A stretch of DNA of 64,000 nt, from the NCBI GenBank assembly GCA_951804985.1, contig OX638134.1, forward strand, positions 2,294,001 to 2,358,000. The letters run 5' to 3'. Origin of the DNA: Dryomyza anilis. Its lineage: Eukaryota > Arthropoda > Insecta > Diptera > Dryomyzidae. Made by a program: the position numbers and the translations under genes. This document shows, in pieces, positions 12,801 to 24,503 of the stretch; positions within the stretch are counted from its first letter, which is position 1; the number at the start of each line of letters is the position of its first letter. Under the pieces are notes generated by a model. It searched no databases, was not told the DNA's origin, and saw only the letters and a program-made list of their open reading frames with translations.

Positions 12801-15800
12801 CCGTTTGCTAATATGAATATTTGTACATCAATGCAGTAAATAATTTTAGTCGACGTAGTCTGACCTTGGTTATTTTTAGAACCTTTCATTATTTTGCAAT
12901 TAAATATCTTCGAATTGGCATCCACTAAATTATCGCACTGTGTATATAATTTTGTTTCTTAGGTCGTACAACATGACGGGATAAATTAATAAATTTTTAG
13001 CATATTGCGTAAAATAAAATTATCTGAATGCATAAAAAAACATCAAAATTTCGACTGTTTCTGATTAGAAGAATTTAAAAAATGTATATAACAAACTTTC
13101 AAGTGGAGAATATATTCGATTGTTTACTCGATCTTGCAGGACCTTGTTTACTCTCAAAAGAAGATACGGAAACTACGTATAATACTTGGTGTCGTTTTTG
13201 GCTTGGTTGTGATTGGTCTGCTGGCCACCGCACTTGTGTTCATCATCCAAAGCGGAGAAGATATTGTGCCAGAGGTCAAAGGCGGCAGCATACATTTAGA
13301 TGATGTTTTGTCAGGACGTCTCGCGGCTCATCGCTTTAATGCTAGCTGGTCGACGGGCACGAATCTGTTGTTTCGCGAGAACAATGTAAGTAGATTGTAT
13401 AAATCGACAGCAAGATATATTCAATAATTCTCCAAACTTAGTCTGTGGTGGAGTACGACGTCAAAACGGGACTCCGATCAATCCTGATGCACGATGAACA
13501 TGTAAGACTGGGTGGCAAGGGGTGGCCGATTGTCACGCTATTAATCGATGATATTTTTCGTCGTTTTTATTTGTACATTTCAAAAAATGTCTGATTAAAC
13601 GATCATTTATAATTATCGATCAACAATTGATGCAATTTTCCACAATCGGCCAATCCTGGGTTTGACATACACAGTTTGATTTTTGTTAATCTTGATTTCT
13701 AAATAGCAGCAGTACGTTTTAACCGAAAAGTCAGCAGATGGAAATTTTTTGCTACTTGCCAAAAACTACAAAAAGGTAAACAAATGAAAGATTAGTTGCA
13801 ATCCATCCGACTGTGAGATACCTAAATACTCCGCATTTCAGAACTTCCGCCACAGTTTTGGCGCTCAATACGATGTCTACGACTTAAAATCCAAGCAAAT
13901 GCATCCTTTGCTCATCAACGGCGAACAGCACTTCTTATCGTTAGCCCAGTGGTCACCCGTGGGCAACGCGCTGCTCGTTAACTTTGAACGGAATCTGTAC
14001 TACAAGTCGACAGCATTAGCCGACTTCTTGCCCGTCACGAAGGACGCTGAAGAATTCATTCTGAATGGCATACCCGACTGGGTCTACGAAGAGGAGGTGT
14101 TCGGCTCTAATTCGGCGGCCTGGTTCTCACCGAATGGCACCCAAATTGCTTTTATTCAGTTTGACGATTCTCCAACGCATGTCATCAATTTTCCATATTA
14201 TGGAGAGGCAGGCGACTTGCGCTACCAGTATCCTTTCAGCCGTCTAGTTGCCTACCCGAAAGCGGGCTCTTCGAATCCACGCGTAAAACTCTTTACTGCC
14301 GACTTGCAACGTTTGGAGAACGGACAAGACAATCATTTGACCCATGTGCTGTTACCGAGTGCACTCAACACGGTGACCGACTACCTCATAACGGTCGTGG
14401 AGTGGCTGGACAACGATTACGTGCTGTCCATATGGATGGATCGCATACAAACTCACGCCTACGTGCAGGTATTCGATCCGCAAAAGGTGAAACGTTCTGA
14501 GGTAATAAATATGATGTTTGATTTCAGTGTAAATACTAACACGATCCGCTCGCTCCTTAGATCTACAACATAGAGTCAAAGAGTGGTTGGGTTGACTTGT
14601 TCAGTGCTCCGTTTAAAAACCGCGATGGCTCTTCCATAGCACTGATACTGCCGCAGTTGCAAGATGATGGCGTCGGCTACTTCAGGCACTTGTCGCTGCT
14701 CACGACACGCGGCGATAATCCACATCCAGAGGCGTTAACCAAAGGCAAATTCGAGGTGCAGTCGATTCTACATTGGGATGTAAGCAGTGATGTCATCTTC
14801 TACACGGCCAACACGGAAGCGAATCCTGAGGTGCTGCACGTCTACGCAGTGAAAGCAAGGGTGGACCAGAGTAGCAAATGCATCACATGCAATCTGCAAA
14901 TATCAGGAGGTTTGCCCATTACACAATTAACTCTGGGATTTTAACGGCTTTTAGTTTTTTTATGTTTTATTTCGAGGCGCTATTAAAGAGAACCTCGTTC
15001 AGATTTAATAATGTATTGAAAAAAATTAAAAATCGGTACGGAATTTGTAAAGACATTTCCCAGTACTCTTCAAGTAAATAATGCAAACAGCCAGTTTGGA
15101 TTTCCAAATTCAAAGTGGCTGATTTCAATTCGTTCTAATTTCATTTTCGATTCCAGAATTCGTCATATTTCAGTCCTATTCAATGTATTCGATTATTTTA
15201 ATTATTCTCTATCAAGAATTTAAGAGAATGTTCGATAATTGCATTGTATCTAATATATATTTTTATTCGAAATATCTCACATAAGAAAAGCTAGATGTTG
15301 CGAATGTCTCTTAACTTGCTTCACTCGCTAACCTTACTTTAATACATTACAGGCATAAAACAAACCTACTACACTGCAGACTTCAATACCGATCACCAAA
15401 TCGTTATCAGCTCACTGGGTCCAGGCATTCCGATGACCGGCATCTATGAGTGGAAGTGGTCTAACAGTGAGTAGTAACTTTTTTATCATTTACGTCATCC
15501 TCCCACTAACTGGATCCCCGATGTATGTAGACGAAGTGCTTGTGACTAAACTCATAGACTGGGAGACAAACGAACATCTGCGTTCGGAGATATCAAAGAT
15601 CGCTATGCCACCCACGGAGATTCACACAATTCCAATTGCCAATGGATTTACGGCTAAAGTGTTGTTGCAGTTACCACCCAATCTAGATCGCAGTGGTAAC
15701 ACCAAGTATCCTATGTTGGTCGATGTCTATGGAGGACCCGACTCTTATTCGGTGTGTATTCGCTAGATGGCGAAAACCAAAATAACAACATAATTTTGAC

Positions 15801-16638
15801 TTCTCGATTTTTGAAAAGGTGGTTAATAAATGGATACTGGACTGGGGCACTTATCTGTCGTCGAATCAGTCAGTGATCTATGCCAAAATTGACGGACGTG
15901 GCTCGGGTCTGCGTGGTGAAAATCTGCTGCATTCCATTTACCAGCAGCTGGGCACAGTAGAAATTAGTGACCAAATTGATGTGGCCAGACAATTGCAGCA
16001 AAAGTTCCCGTTCATCGATGCAAATCATTCAGGCATTTGGGGCTGGAGTTACGGCGGTTATGCAGCTGCCATGGCGCTGGCGAATGATAACAGCTCTGTG
16101 TATAAGTGCGCGGCCTCAATTGCGCCGGTCACCGACTGGGCTTATTACGGTACGGACTTTGTTTGGTTTGTTTTCAAAGTAACCTTTGACATGCATTTTT
16201 TTCATTCAAACAGATTCTATCTATACGGAACGTTACATGAGTCTACCAAAACTGAACGAGTTGGGCTATGCCAACTCGCGTCTGAGCACTCGTGCGAACC
16301 AGTTGCGCGGCAAGAAATTTCTCTTGGTCCATGGCACTCTTGATGACAATGTACACTACCAGCAGGCGATGATTTTGGCAAAGAATCTTGAACGGCATGA
16401 TATTTTATTCAAGCAAATTGTGAGTATCTACCGCTGAACGTGCGCTATTTTGCCACACCTTATTGGTTTTGGATTTAATTAAAATTGTTTAAATTTCGAA
16501 TAATTGTATTTTATCATTTTACAGAGTTACCCTGACGAGGATCACGGTTTGGCAAATGTGCGACCCCATTTATACCATTCTCTGGATCGCTTCTTCGGTG
16601 AATGCTTTGCACGAAAAAGCATGATGGAAGCAAAATAA
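6896..16638 (+). CDS. ome: Omega, dipeptidyl peptidase IV-family serine peptidase (spliced)
   Basis: Predicted coding exons are 6896-6946, 13140-13385, 13442-13501, 13707-13775, 13842-14501, 14561-14909, 15353-15466, 15531-15751, 15819-16149, 16214-16419 and 16525-16638. All join in frame at GT-AG sites to give 806 residues. An additional symmetric exon at 7722-8390 is listed separately. The product is a type II membrane protein: a short cytoplasmic tail with basic residues, one hydrophobic segment at about residues 31-53, then an extracellular beta-propeller and alpha/beta-hydrolase. DPP4-family enzymes remove N-terminal dipeptides after Pro or Ala. Visible key residues are the Glu cluster in DWVYEEEVFG (225-227), nucleophile Ser667 in GWSYGG, Asp744/745 in HGTLDDN, and His776 in DEDHG. 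The full triad suggests an active enzyme. The symbol rests on my memory of the Drosophila gene next to Trl. AATAAA signals near 17071 fit the 3' end. Confidence 0.85.
7722..8390 (+). CDS. ome: Gln/His-rich symmetric exon of ome (cassette or alternative first exon)
   Basis: The frame opens immediately after a pyrimidine-rich stretch ending in TTCTAG (7716-7721) and ends at CAG followed by GTAAGC. Both edges are phase 0, matching the phase-0 donor at 6946 and acceptor at 13140, so the 669-nt exon can be included or skipped without frame change. Inclusion would add 223 residues, about 1,029 in total, to the cytoplasmic tail, mostly Gln and His with a short proline run. Alternatively, transcription could start here, using the first in-frame ATG at 7818 (191 residues, about 980 total). 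The length of the open frame and the exact splice phases argue for real coding use. No transcript evidence is available to me. Confidence 0.6.
9858..10091. mobile_element. Short TIR element (family C), intact copy
   Basis: About 234 bp with nearly perfect terminal inverted repeats of roughly 45 bp. The left end starts CACAGAAAAAAATAATCGAC and the right end is its complement, finishing ATTATTTTTTCTGTG. It has no coding capacity, so it is a MITE. The outer 11 bases are the same as in family A. Confidence 0.85.
10671..11085. repeat. GATTAATCG-type palindromic low-complexity repeat
   Basis: Repeated units built from GATTAATCG, GGTTAATC and TTTTTGATTAATCAAAAATA on both strands make most of this segment self-complementary. 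The unit length is irregular. It could be a degenerate foldback or a simple-sequence expansion. Confidence 0.7.
11620..12190. mobile_element. Family B MITE, end-truncated copy
   Basis: It shares the family B interior: GATAGGTGCTTT, CATTAATTGTTTGTTTT, ATAACTTTTTATTGG and GTCATGCCAAAAGGGCGAAT, arranged in internal inverted pairs. The outer TATCGTCACT ends seen in other copies are missing on both sides, so this copy is incomplete. It lies in the long ome intron. Confidence 0.75.
12683..12840 (+). mobile_element. Family C element, half copy
   Basis: It begins CACAGAAAAAAACAATCGAC and follows the element at 9858-10091 (reverse orientation of its interior), including CCGATATTAATTGCATTC and CAGCAATTCCGTTTGCTAAT. 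The right terminal inverted repeat is absent, so it is a truncated copy. Confidence 0.75.
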
Positions 16639-17070
16639 CCTTTCCACTGCGTATCAAAATGCCAATTTTCATAAAGTTTCTAATTCTTTTTCTTAAACTA
16701 ATTTTTACGACGGACTTACGCATTTTAAGTCTAAATTTGTAGTTTTACATTAGTACTGCATACGGCGAAAAGTTTTCAAAGCAAAAACTTTAATTCAAGG
16801 CAAAGCGAGAAATCAAAAATCGCAGCATTTAAATTAAATTAATTTACAACAAAAATAATAATCAAAAAGTCCAAAATGTAACAACAAATACAATAATTAA
16901 ATTTAGTTGTAATTTAGATTATGCAAGTAAATAGTTGATGTGCCTCTAGTAAAAGTAAAAATTATATAAACAACAAACGTAGTTGTAGCGCTAAATCAAT
17001 TTACAAATCATGTAGTTTTCGAAAGTAAAGAAAAAATAGAAATGTTGTTTGCTATTAGCATCGATTTATA

Positions 17071-17080
17071 AATAAATAAA
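17071..17080 (+). terminator. Candidate poly(A) signal of ome
   Basis: Overlapping AATAAATAAA about 430 bases after the ome stop codon, in an AT-rich 3' region. Other weaker signals exist nearby, so the site actually used is uncertain. Confidence 0.5.
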
Positions 17081-17103
17081 TGTATTTTTGCAAATACAAA
17101 ACA

Positions 17104-17730
17104 ACAAAAAAAAACGCCAAACATTCTAAATCTAGAGCAGCCAAAATATCTAAAATATTTATACATTTTTGCCGATAATGATTTCTAAATATTTATTATT
17201 TATTTTTTTTAAACTTTGCCAATATATTTGTTTGTATGTATATAAAATTTATATAATTATAAGATACATCATTTGTTGTAAACCAAAACATCCAAATTGC
17301 CACACAAATAAATTATTAATTAAATGATTAATTAAATGAAGCATTTTAACTGCGTTGGAATAAAATCGTACAGTAGACGTGCATGCTGTACCTTAAAATA
17401 ATACAAACAATTGCTGCTTATTTGACTGCGTTCGTGTTGACGAGCAAATACTCATGTGGGCATTTCCTGGAGTTACGGACGGGACATTCGTACGCTTAAA
17501 ACATTAATATCTCGATGGAATGTCAACCTTGAACATATCGCTACAAGAGAGTCATATCTCAAAAAACACGCTTTTTCATATCTTGTATAATCACCGCGTG
17601 AGAAGAGCATATGCCCTTACCTCATTTCATATGCCCCATACATTCCATATGGAAAGTGAAATTCAATTGAAAACTAAAACGAATTTTCTACAAAATCAAT
17701 TAAAAAAATTTAATAAGGTTGCTTTTTGAG
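17104..17730. other. Intergenic DNA downstream of ome
   Basis: AT-rich, no gene recognised. A 69-codon open frame at 17520-17729 has no protein-like features and abuts a MITE. Confidence 0.5.
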
Positions 17731-18702
17731 ATATGGTCACTGTCATGCCAAAGGGGCGACTGTGCATTTTTAAAAATGTTGGGAAATCAAATTTTTAAGT
17801 TTGAAGTGCTCTAAAAATTAGTAAAATTTATTTTTTTATTTACGTTTTTTTGATATTTTGGTTTATTCATCAATTATTATAACGTATATAAAATATCTTT
17901 GGATTTGGACAATCTACTGAATTATAAATGCGTATTTTGTGAGGTTATATCCTGACCAAAACGCAAATATTTTTGTTTTTTATGCTATAACTCTTTATTT
18001 ACGCAAGATAAACTAGTGATGTAGAGGCATTAATTGTTTGTTTTTAAAGAACCTATCGATTGGCATCATTATTTAAAATATTTTGCCAAACATTGTTCTT
18101 GCAAATAACAAATGGCAAATTAATGTTTGGGAAAATATTTTTAAATAATGATGCCAAACGATAGGTGCATTAAAAACAAACAATTAATGCCTATACATCA
18201 CTAGTTTATCTTGCGTAAATAAAGAGTTATATCAAAAAAAGGAAAATATTCACCCTTTTGGGATTTTTTCCAATTTCTGCGATTTTTTTTTGCCATAACT
18301 TTTTATTGGTATAAGATAAAATAGTGGTGTGAAGGCATTAATTGTTTGTTTTTAACGCACATATCGAGTGGCATCATTACTTAAAAATAATTTGCCAAAC
18401 ATTTTTCATGCGAATGATAAAAATAAAAAAAAATATTATAAAATAATGATGCCAATTGGTAAGTACTTTAAGAACAAACAATTAATGCCTTTACACCACC
18501 AATTTATCATATACCAATAAAAAGTTATGGCAAAAAAACGAAAGTATTCGCCCTTTTGGCATGACAAGATTTACAATTTTTCGAATTCGCCCTGTTGGTT
18601 TTGTCTTTTGTGGTTAGAAATATCCAACAAAAATACACACGATTTTGGCACAGTATACTTGAGGAAAACTACATTAAAAAAAACGCATGATAGGGACGAT
18701 AT
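17731..18702. mobile_element. Family B MITE, full-length copy
   Basis: The left end reads ATATGGTCACTGTCATGCC and the right end GCATGATAGGGACGATAT, which are inverted repeats. The interior contains several inverted copies of the block from GATAGGTGC to GCCCTTTTGGCATGACA. About 970 bp, no coding capacity. The ends suggest TA-target, Tc1/mariner-type mobilisation, but that is an inference. Confidence 0.8.
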
Positions 18703-20656
18703 AACCTTTTGAAATACATTTTGTTTAAAACTGACCACTATTAAAGCAACATAGTATGAATATTGTATGACATCTTTTTGGCAATTTTATAAAATGAGAC
18801 GTTTGTATTTTATTTTGGTTCTCTATATCTAAAGTTACGTTCAATTGATTAATACCAATTTTATGTAATGTATACAGTTTTTCAAATTTTAAAGCACAAA
18901 ATCTCTGAAACCACACCATATGGGAATTCGGCCAATATCTTTATTTTATGTTGTTTCACTATACTTCCAAATTTCATCAAATTCTGAGATGGTGCTGCCA
19001 AAATCACTCGGTTCATTTGATATGAAATGACACATATTATTAAGAAATTAAAAGCGATGTACAATTCGTATTTCCAGTATTTATATTTAATAAATCAGTT
19101 TGTCAAAACAAAGAAATATTTTATATGGGTTATAATTGATTAAAAAATTTAGAAAAAATACATTTTACAAATTTTTATAGCATTTCAAAATTTAAAATTT
19201 GATAATGCACATTTGCCCTGTGGCATATGTGTGACAAAATATCGGTACAGAGATTCAGAACTCTTAGAGGTTTATATTTAACTGATGCTTGTCGTCGCTA
19301 CTACGCAAAACGTAAGTCTTACAGTTGACGTCCTAATAAACAAATTCACATAATCGAAACGAAAGACTATTAGACAAAAGTGACGTAATTTTCAATAAAT
19401 TTAAAAGTTTTGACATCAAATTTTCGTTTCGTAGTTCGTTTCGAGATACAGAAAGTGGGTATTAGTATGAGCGATTTATTTTTTTCGACTTTATTTATTT
19501 GTTTAATAAAAAAAGGGGGCACTGTTGTGAAAAAAGTTTAAAAAGCATTGCTATCTTTGAAATCATTGCAAGTTTCTTTATTAAAAAAAAAAACACATGT
19601 ACGCCAAAATTATTCAACTTGTTTGTAGACACAATATAGATACATAATATATTTATATATGCTGTTTATATTTAAATCTACGTAGTATGGATAAAAGTTT
19701 TACATTTTTGTTTATTAATTACATTGTCTTGAAACAAATTCATATATTTTAATTGTTCATGCAGAGAATCATCAGATGTTCTCTATCCTTTTTTTTTCTT
19801 AAATCTGAAATATGCTATTTAGAAAAACCACTATTCTTTATCTCGCCTGTCGATACGAAAATTTTCCTTTTTCTCCCCCCTTAAAAAGTAAGAACAAAAA
19901 TCAACGAAATACACGGCTAATAATGAAAATTGTTTGTATCAATACGCATTCTGAATATATGTGTTTGATATAGGAGTATGATTAAAAGGTTTGTTTTTTT
20001 ATATTTTTGATTAAATTTTAAATTTAATGCTTTTTGCATATACTATATGTACAACTTTGTATGTATGTTAGTTGGTCATGTAAACTACTTGATGTTCTAT
20101 TATATCGTTTATTAAATAAAATAATGCATATTATGTATGCTCATTTGTGCTTGATTCATAAATCAATTCATCAAATTACAATTTACAACTGTCACTTATT
20201 ACTTAATAATTTATTTATATACACATTAATTTATGACATATCTCTTTTACTTGCACAATTAATATTAAATATACCTACTACTATTTTTCACATGGACAAA
20301 CCATACATAAATTCCATATAATTTTGAGAGAATTTTGGTAATTTTGATCGTACGTATGAACTATGCTCTGCATAACCATAAATCATTTTCATATATATCA
20401 TTAGATACGAAATGCAAAGAAAAATAGTATAAAAAATCAAAAATGTTCGAGTTTAGATTCAAATATCTAAAAATAATATCGGAAATTAGTATTTCTTTGT
20501 ATATTAGACTTGACAGTTGAAAGAAAACTTGCGTTTACACTTTTTTGGAAACTTATTTAGTTGCGCAAAGAAACGAAACGGTATTTCTTTTATTCCAAAA
20601 AGTTGCTGAAAAGAGCATTAAAATGTCGGTGGCAATTTTCCTAAAAACGTTACGTA
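18703..20656. other. Intergenic AT-rich DNA
   Basis: No splice-consistent exon and no recognisable protein in any frame. I see nothing I can name. Confidence 0.5.
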
Positions 20657-21239
20657 ATATCGTCACTGTCATGCCAAAGGGTCGAATGTGAATTTTTAAA
20701 AATGTTGGTAAATTAAATTTTAAAGTTTGAAGTGCTTTAAAAATTAGTCAAATTTATTATTTTTCAATTTTTTGCTGTTGTTTTGGTTTATTCATCAATT
20801 CTTATCACGTATATAAAATATATTTGGATTTGGACAACTTACTGAATTATAAATACGGATTTTGTTAGGCTATATCCTGACCAAAACCAAATATTTTTGT
20901 TTTTTATGCTATAACTTTTTATTAGCGCAAAATAAAATAGTTATGTAGAGGCATTAATTGTTTGTTTTTAAAACACCTATCGATTTGCATTATTATTTAA
21001 AAATATTTTGCCAAATATTTTGACATATTTTGACATTAATTCGACATTTGTTATTTGCAAGGAAAATGTTTTGCAAAATATTTTTAAACAATTAATACCT
21101 TTACACTACTAATTTAACTTGAACCAATAAAAAGTTATGGCAAAAAAACGAAAATATTCGCCCTTTGGCATGACAACATTTTAAATTTTTCGAATTCGCC
21201 CTTTTGGTTTTGTTTTTTTGGCATGATAGTGACGACATA
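20657..21239. mobile_element. Family B MITE, shorter copy
   Basis: Left end ATATCGTCACTGTCATGCC, right end GGCATGATAGTGACGACAT. It shares the interior with the other copies but lacks part of the middle (about 583 bp in all). It lies about 0.4 kb beyond the 3' end of the open frame at 21679. Confidence 0.8.
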
Positions 21240-21678
21240 AAAAAAGTATGTATGTCAAAATCCAGAACTGCAAATTATATAGAATTGATGTTTGGGTTGT
21301 CCATGGGAAACACATATCGAATTTGAAAGTGTTTATTTTAATTTTGTGTATGAAAAAATGTATGTATGTCGATTTTAAAGATTTATTAAATAAATTCAAG
21401 CTTCCTCTTAATATTGAAGATTTTCATCTCAAATCTCTACCACATTTCAATGAAATAAAAATATTGCGGCATAGTAGAAACTGTTATATTTATGTGGATG
21501 CTTTTGCCAATAAGACGACGATCATTTGGCAACACTTTAAAAATACAACGAAAATACTTTAAATCAGTACCACATGTCGTCTGTATAACGTTTATTTTTA
21601 ACACTAATTAATTGGAACCACTTATGTTGTTGCATCTCGTAGTATTAAATATTTCAAATTTTCATTGGGGTAATCTGT

Positions 21679-22602
21679 TCAATTCAAATAAACTTCCTCT
21701 ACTTCTTCTGCATCATCGCCAACACAATCATGCTCTTGCTGCTCCTGCTGCTGCTGATGATGTTGCTCCTGCAGCTGCTGCATTTGATGTTCATCGAGCT
21801 CTTCCTCCTCATCGTATTCAACGAGTTGTTCATGTTGTTCATGAGTCTGTTGATCCTGCTGTTCTATATGTAGCTCGTGTTGTTGATATTCGATTTGATG
21901 ATGATGATGCTGCTGCTGTTGCAGTTCCATCGGCTCTACAAGCGTTGCATGTTGTTGTTGGTGCGGTGTCAGCAACTGATGTTGCTGATTGCTGCTGCAG
22001 CTGGCAAACACTAAAGGAGGCGGCGAAGTAGACGATGACACGTTTACAACAGCTGCTGGTGGCGGCATTTGTGTTGCTGCAGATGATGTGGCTGAATTTC
22101 CATTGCGTACAATATGACCGGCGGCCGATCGACTAGAACGGGTAAGCGTAACAGTCACTTCAGAGCCGAGTCCTGCGAAAGACACGGGCGTCGCTGCGTG
22201 GCTGCTGTTATTGCTGCCGTTGTTGTTGTTGCTGCTGCTGCCACTGCTGCTGGCTCTGGTTTGGTGCGAGTGGAGTATTTTGCGTGACGTTGTTGTTAGT
22301 GTGGGCGCAATTGTTGCTGTGGCAGCAGCAGCGGCAGATGTTGCAATGTCGGCATTGGGAGACACGTAATTGATGAGCAGCACGCGCTCTCCGCTGGATG
22401 TCTGTCCGGCTTGTTGGCGTAGTACGCGACGCACAGCGCTGTTGGCGCGCAACGCTACGTGCTGCTGTTGTTGTTGTCCTTGTTGTGTGACTGCGGTCGT
22501 TTGTCCCGTGGTTGGCGTCGCTACAATGCCTGCACTTGATCCGCCGCTGGTGCCGGAACCGCCTCCATCTCCCGCACCCGTGCCGCAGATCACATCGTTT
22601 GC
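21679..22602 (-). CDS. Unassigned Gln/Ser/Glu-rich open frame downstream of Trl
   Basis: An open frame of about 304 codons ends with a TGA at 21679-21681. It contains Gly/Ser and Ala-rich stretches, a more ordinary segment (RVLRQQAGQTSSGERVLLIN), a His/Gln block and an acidic end (EYDEEEELDEHQ). It has no suitable ATG at its start: in the same frame it is preceded by three consecutive stops (TAA TGA TGA, 22603-22611) and no pyrimidine-rich acceptor is evident. It could be a terminal exon of Trl or of another minus-strand gene, or a frame broken by an indel near 22600, because a neighbouring frame runs in open with MMSKRCD. The complementary plus-strand frame is a shadow. I do not recognise the protein. 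Confidence 0.4.
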   Translation of the reverse strand, partial: ANDVICGTGAGDGGGSGTSGGSSAGIVATPTTGQTTAVTQQGQQQQQHVALRANSAVRRVLRQQAGQTSSGERVLLINYVSPNADIATSAAAAATATIAPTLTTTSRKILHSHQTRASSSGSSSNNNNGSNNSSHAATPVSFAGLGSEVTVTLTRSSRSAAGHIVRNGNSATSSAATQMPPPAAVVNVSSSTSPPPLVFASCSSNQQHQLLTPHQQQHATLVEPMELQQQQHHHHQIEYQQHELHIEQQDQQTHEQHEQLVEYDEEEELDEHQMQQLQEQHHQQQQEQQEHDCVGDDAEEVEEVYLN

Positions 22603-24503
22603 TCATCATTACGTATTGTTGTTGCCCTTCAAAATGAACACCTTCTTAACCAAAATGTTCTTGTTATTGCCCTAGTTTTGTGAAGGGTTTTTGTGGTTGT
22701 AGTTTTGGTTGTTGTTGTTTGCGGCCCAAGTAGGGGAGCGATAGCGAGAAAAAGAAGACAAGATTTGATGGTCATAAATGGGTTAATGTTGTTAAGATCG
22801 AAATAAGAATTGTGTGTCATGCATGCAACCATTTGGAGTAAGTTGGCAACAGTTATTTTCATTGAATAGAAACCCGGATCAGTTAGTTACTTACCAAATC
22901 GATGGGAATAAAAGGTAAAATAATAACAATCAGTTATGTATAAGGACAACAGGAAATGAGGTGTTACAAAAACTAATATTTTAAAGTTATAAAAAGCGTT
23001 GAAAATATTTGAAGCCATGCAATACTTGGATGTTCAGTTTACACCAAAAATAAAAGCATTAACGCAAAAAGCAAGTTACACAAAGATCTTTTCAAATAAC
23101 GACTGTTAAAATAAAAACACAAAATAACAAAAACGAAACAAACCAAAACTAAAAAAAAAATAAACTTTAGAATTTGAGGAAATTTTGGTTAGCTTTATTC
23201 AGTTTCCAAAAATGTATTTTGTAAAAGTTGTTTTACAAAAAGTTGACTAAAACTAAAAATTTAACTAAAATTATATTCATAATATAAGCTTATCGTACGT
23301 AAAGTATGAAAAAATGATTAAATAAACTGGCGCCTTACATCGCGCGACTGAACGTGCTGCTACACAGATTCAGTCGCATTGGCAGACGCACACGTTAACC
23401 TTTTGAGAACTCATACAATTTAGAATATGTTTACACTAAAAAGTAACAAAAAATGTTTGTAGAAAGTGTAGGAAATATATAAAATACAATTTAATAAATG
23501 AAAACCAACAACGTACAGCATTTGTGTATTAAATACTTTACTTTAAGATATAATTTTTGGTTTTTGAATTAGAATAACTAAAGTAGGTAAATAATAATTA
23601 TAATAATAAGAATAATCATAATAAATGTATATATCTTAATATATTTAGGAAAAGTAGTTACATGTTAAGTAGTGAATCTTTAGCAAATTCTAAAAACGAA
23701 AGAAAAATTAAGTGTTGTATAGGCATCTATAAAATGTGTGTGTTGAGGTAAAATAAGAATGTTTTTAAAATCATTTCACTTGTACTAACTACAAAGAATG
23801 TAGAGTTAGGCTTAAAATGAATTTCAACTGTCGGTCGGTCGGTCTGTCTGTCTGTTTGCAATTTAAATTTTTTCTACTTAAGCTTTTTATATACACATAC
23901 TAACTGCAAGACAGCTTGAGCTGAGTAGTACTTAGAGCTGTTAAATGTACAAAGAACAGAAAAATAATTTAAAGTTTCAAATAAATTGAGGCTGTTACAT
24001 ATTTACAGAAATCGCTATACAAAATGAGCTTACTTTAAGCTGATTTAAAATTAAAATAATCATATATATATTTTTCATTTTGTCAACATGTTAAAGCAGT
24101 TTTGTGTGTTGCCTCTTGTATACCTAGATTCTACAGAAATCTTCCAAAAAGTACCTCGTACCGCTTACTTAAATGCTATGTAATAATAATAATAATAATA
24201 GTAGTATTAACAACCTTAATGAAATGTTTTTCAAAAACGCTACATTAAATTAACAAAACAAAGTAATCCAAAAATAATCATTTAACAAATTCAATAAGTA
24301 GTAAATTTTAACAAAAATAATAGAGTAAAGGTTAGAGTTGAGTTGGAAAAGGTTGATTGGTTGGTTGGTGTGTTTCTTGATTGGTGACTGATTGGATTTA
24401 GAAATATTGGGTGGTAGTGGTGGTGGTGGTTGGTTGTTATTATTTTTGATCTTGTCGGATTGCTGATGTTTTCTTTTCAATTTGTTGCTGGTTGGTGGTT
24501 TCC
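22603..24503 (-). other. Probable 3' UTR / intergenic region of Trl
   Basis: Minus-strand sequence following the stop of the longer Trl isoform. It is AT-rich with an AAT microsatellite near 24181-24200 and several TTTATT (minus AATAAA) sites. No plausible additional exon was found apart from a 20-codon frame at 22612-22671 that sits between a TAG and a TAA. Confidence 0.4.

Larger units (their letters stand above)
8391..13139. other. Long ome intron with MITEs
   Basis: This intron holds the elements at 9858-10091, 10671-11085, 11620-12190 and 12683-12840, listed separately. No other exon with matching splice sites was found. Short open frames here (for example 10176-10478) have no recognisable product. 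Confidence 0.6.

Noticed and set aside
13082..13139. Separate gene start in front of the ome membrane exon
   Set aside because: The frame is crossed by a good acceptor (ATCTTGCAG), and the protein homology begins exactly there in another frame.
21612..22031. Plus-strand Ala/His/Val-rich frame
   Set aside because: It is the complement of the Gln/His/Glu-coding minus-strand frame; composition is explained by that.
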